Assembly: GCA_028065725.1 (NCBI GenBank)
Contig: JAPTVL010000471.1
Span: 1 to 5,504 of the forward strand
Direction: 5' to 3'
Length of the DNA stretch: 5,504 nucleotides
From: Betaproteobacteria bacterium
GTDB taxonomy: Bacteria > Pseudomonadota > Gammaproteobacteria > Burkholderiales > Rhodocyclaceae
Each line of letters starts with the position of its first letter. The first letter of the stretch is position 1. The notes under the pieces are model-generated. The model had not been told where the DNA came from, did no database searches, and saw nothing but the letters and a program-made list of their open reading frames with translations. Both the position numbers and the translations under genes were made by a program. This document shows positions 4,923 to 5,504 of the stretch, piece after piece.

Positions 4923-5504
4923 CATCTTCTGTTTAGTCACCTCGATACCGAGCACGGCAATTCGATAATTGAGTTGCCGAAGCGTCAGATCGAGGATCTG
5001 GGCGGCGCGTGACTTGTTGCCGCCGTGCCGTTCGAGCGCGGCACGGATGCGTTCACGCTCGTCATGCGAGACATGCTGATATGTCCGCACTGCCGAGGGT
5101 TCAGCGGTGGCCGGGAGATGGCGACGCTCCACCGGGGTGGAAAGGGTATCCGCCGGAACGCCTTGCGCTTCGGTGACCAGCACGTAGTCCACGGTGGACT
5201 CGTCCACTTCATCGCCCTGGGCAAGCAGGACGATGCGTTCAAGCACGTTGTAGAGCTGGCGGATATTGCCTGGCCATGGATACGACACGAGGCTGGACAT
5301 GCCATCGGGCGTGAGGCGCACATTGCGCTGGTGACGTTGATTGAGCTGCGACAACAGATGGCGCACCAACAGCTTGATGTCCCCAGGACGCTCCCGCAAC
5401 GCGGGCAGATGAATGGGAATGACGTTCAAGCGGTAGTAAAGATCGAGGCGGAATTTGTTGGCTTGCACAAGGGCATTGAGATCCTGGTGCGTCGCTGCGA
5501 CGAT
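4911..5504 (-). CDS. Sigma-54-dependent transcriptional activator (NifA/NtrC type), C-terminal 197 residues; 5' end outside window
   Basis: Bacterial enhancer-binding protein that hydrolyses ATP to open sigma-54 polymerase complexes. The frame is open to the window edge, so this is the C-terminal part of a longer protein. Numbered from the edge, residues 1-9 IVAATHQDL are the sensor I region (usually ATN, here ATH), 18-28 FRLDLYYRLNV carry the arginine-finger region, 36-39 are LRER, and 76-84 PWPGNIRQL is the sensor II motif, with Gln where Glu is common. A linker of about 50 residues follows, and then a Fis-type helix-turn-helix at ~150-187, with GGNKSRAAQILDL and TLRQLNYRIAVLGIEV. The R-Q-x-x-Y-R-I recognition helix resembles NifA-type proteins. 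The Walker A and B motifs, the GAFTGA loop and any sensing domain are outside, so the inducing signal cannot be told. It probably drives the sigma-54 promoter just downstream. Confidence 0.93.
   Translation of the reverse strand: MVAATHQDLNALVQANKFRLDLYYRLNVIPIHLPALRERPGDIKLLVRHLLSQLNQRHQRNVRLTPDGMSSLVSYPWPGNIRQLYNVLERIVLLAQGDEVDESTVDYVLVTEAQGVPADTLSTPVERRHLPATAEPSAVRTYQHVSHDERERIRAALERHGGNKSRAAQILDLTLRQLNYRIAVLGIEVTKQKMNKL

Noticed and set aside
5452..5459. Second copy of the palindrome half-site (AATTTGTT)
   Set aside because: It is a single half inside a conserved coding segment (Asn-Lys-Phe) far from the promoter, with no matching partner arm; likely chance.

Overview
All genes in this window lie on the minus strand, so it is described from the high-coordinate end downward. 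Base composition is GC-rich throughout the genes. The protein types (NrtA/CmpA-type binding protein with a Tat signal, sigma-54 activator, IHF-type promoter layout) fit a Gram-negative proteobacterium. A betaproteobacterium of the Burkholderiales type is my best guess, but no marker gene fixes the taxon.

Layout: (1) the 3' part of a sigma-54-dependent activator gene of NifA/NtrC type (5504 to 4911, cut by the window edge); (2) a 142-nt, more AT-rich control region (4910-4769) holding a 22-bp palindrome over the activator stop codon, a full match to the IHF consensus, and a full -24/-12 sigma-54 promoter; (3) an acyl-CoA-dehydrogenase-fold flavoprotein gene (4768-3557); (4) a 64-aa rubredoxin gene (3534-3340); (5-7) a complete ABC importer of the nitrate/bicarbonate/cyanate family: binding protein (3263-1893), permease (1882-1034) and ATPase (1029-100); (8) the first 25 codons of a cyanase gene, cynS (74-1, cut by the window edge).

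The spacings of the last six genes (22, 76, 10, 4 and 25 nt) suggest one transcript driven by the sigma-54 promoter and probably by the activator encoded just upstream. The order binding protein, permease, ATPase, cyanase is that of the cyanobacterial cynABDS cyanate-use operon. The likely core role is uptake of cyanate, or a related small nitrogen compound, and its conversion to ammonia and CO2 under nitrogen limitation or effector control.

The unusual part is the flavoprotein-rubredoxin pair at the head of the operon. The flavoprotein seems to lack the catalytic glutamate at both usual acyl-CoA dehydrogenase positions and lacks the usual flavin-loop motif. It may therefore be a redox enzyme, fed or drained by rubredoxin, that acts on a small nitrogenous compound upstream of cyanate. 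That role is inference. No mobile elements, CRISPR arrays, tRNA or rRNA genes were seen.
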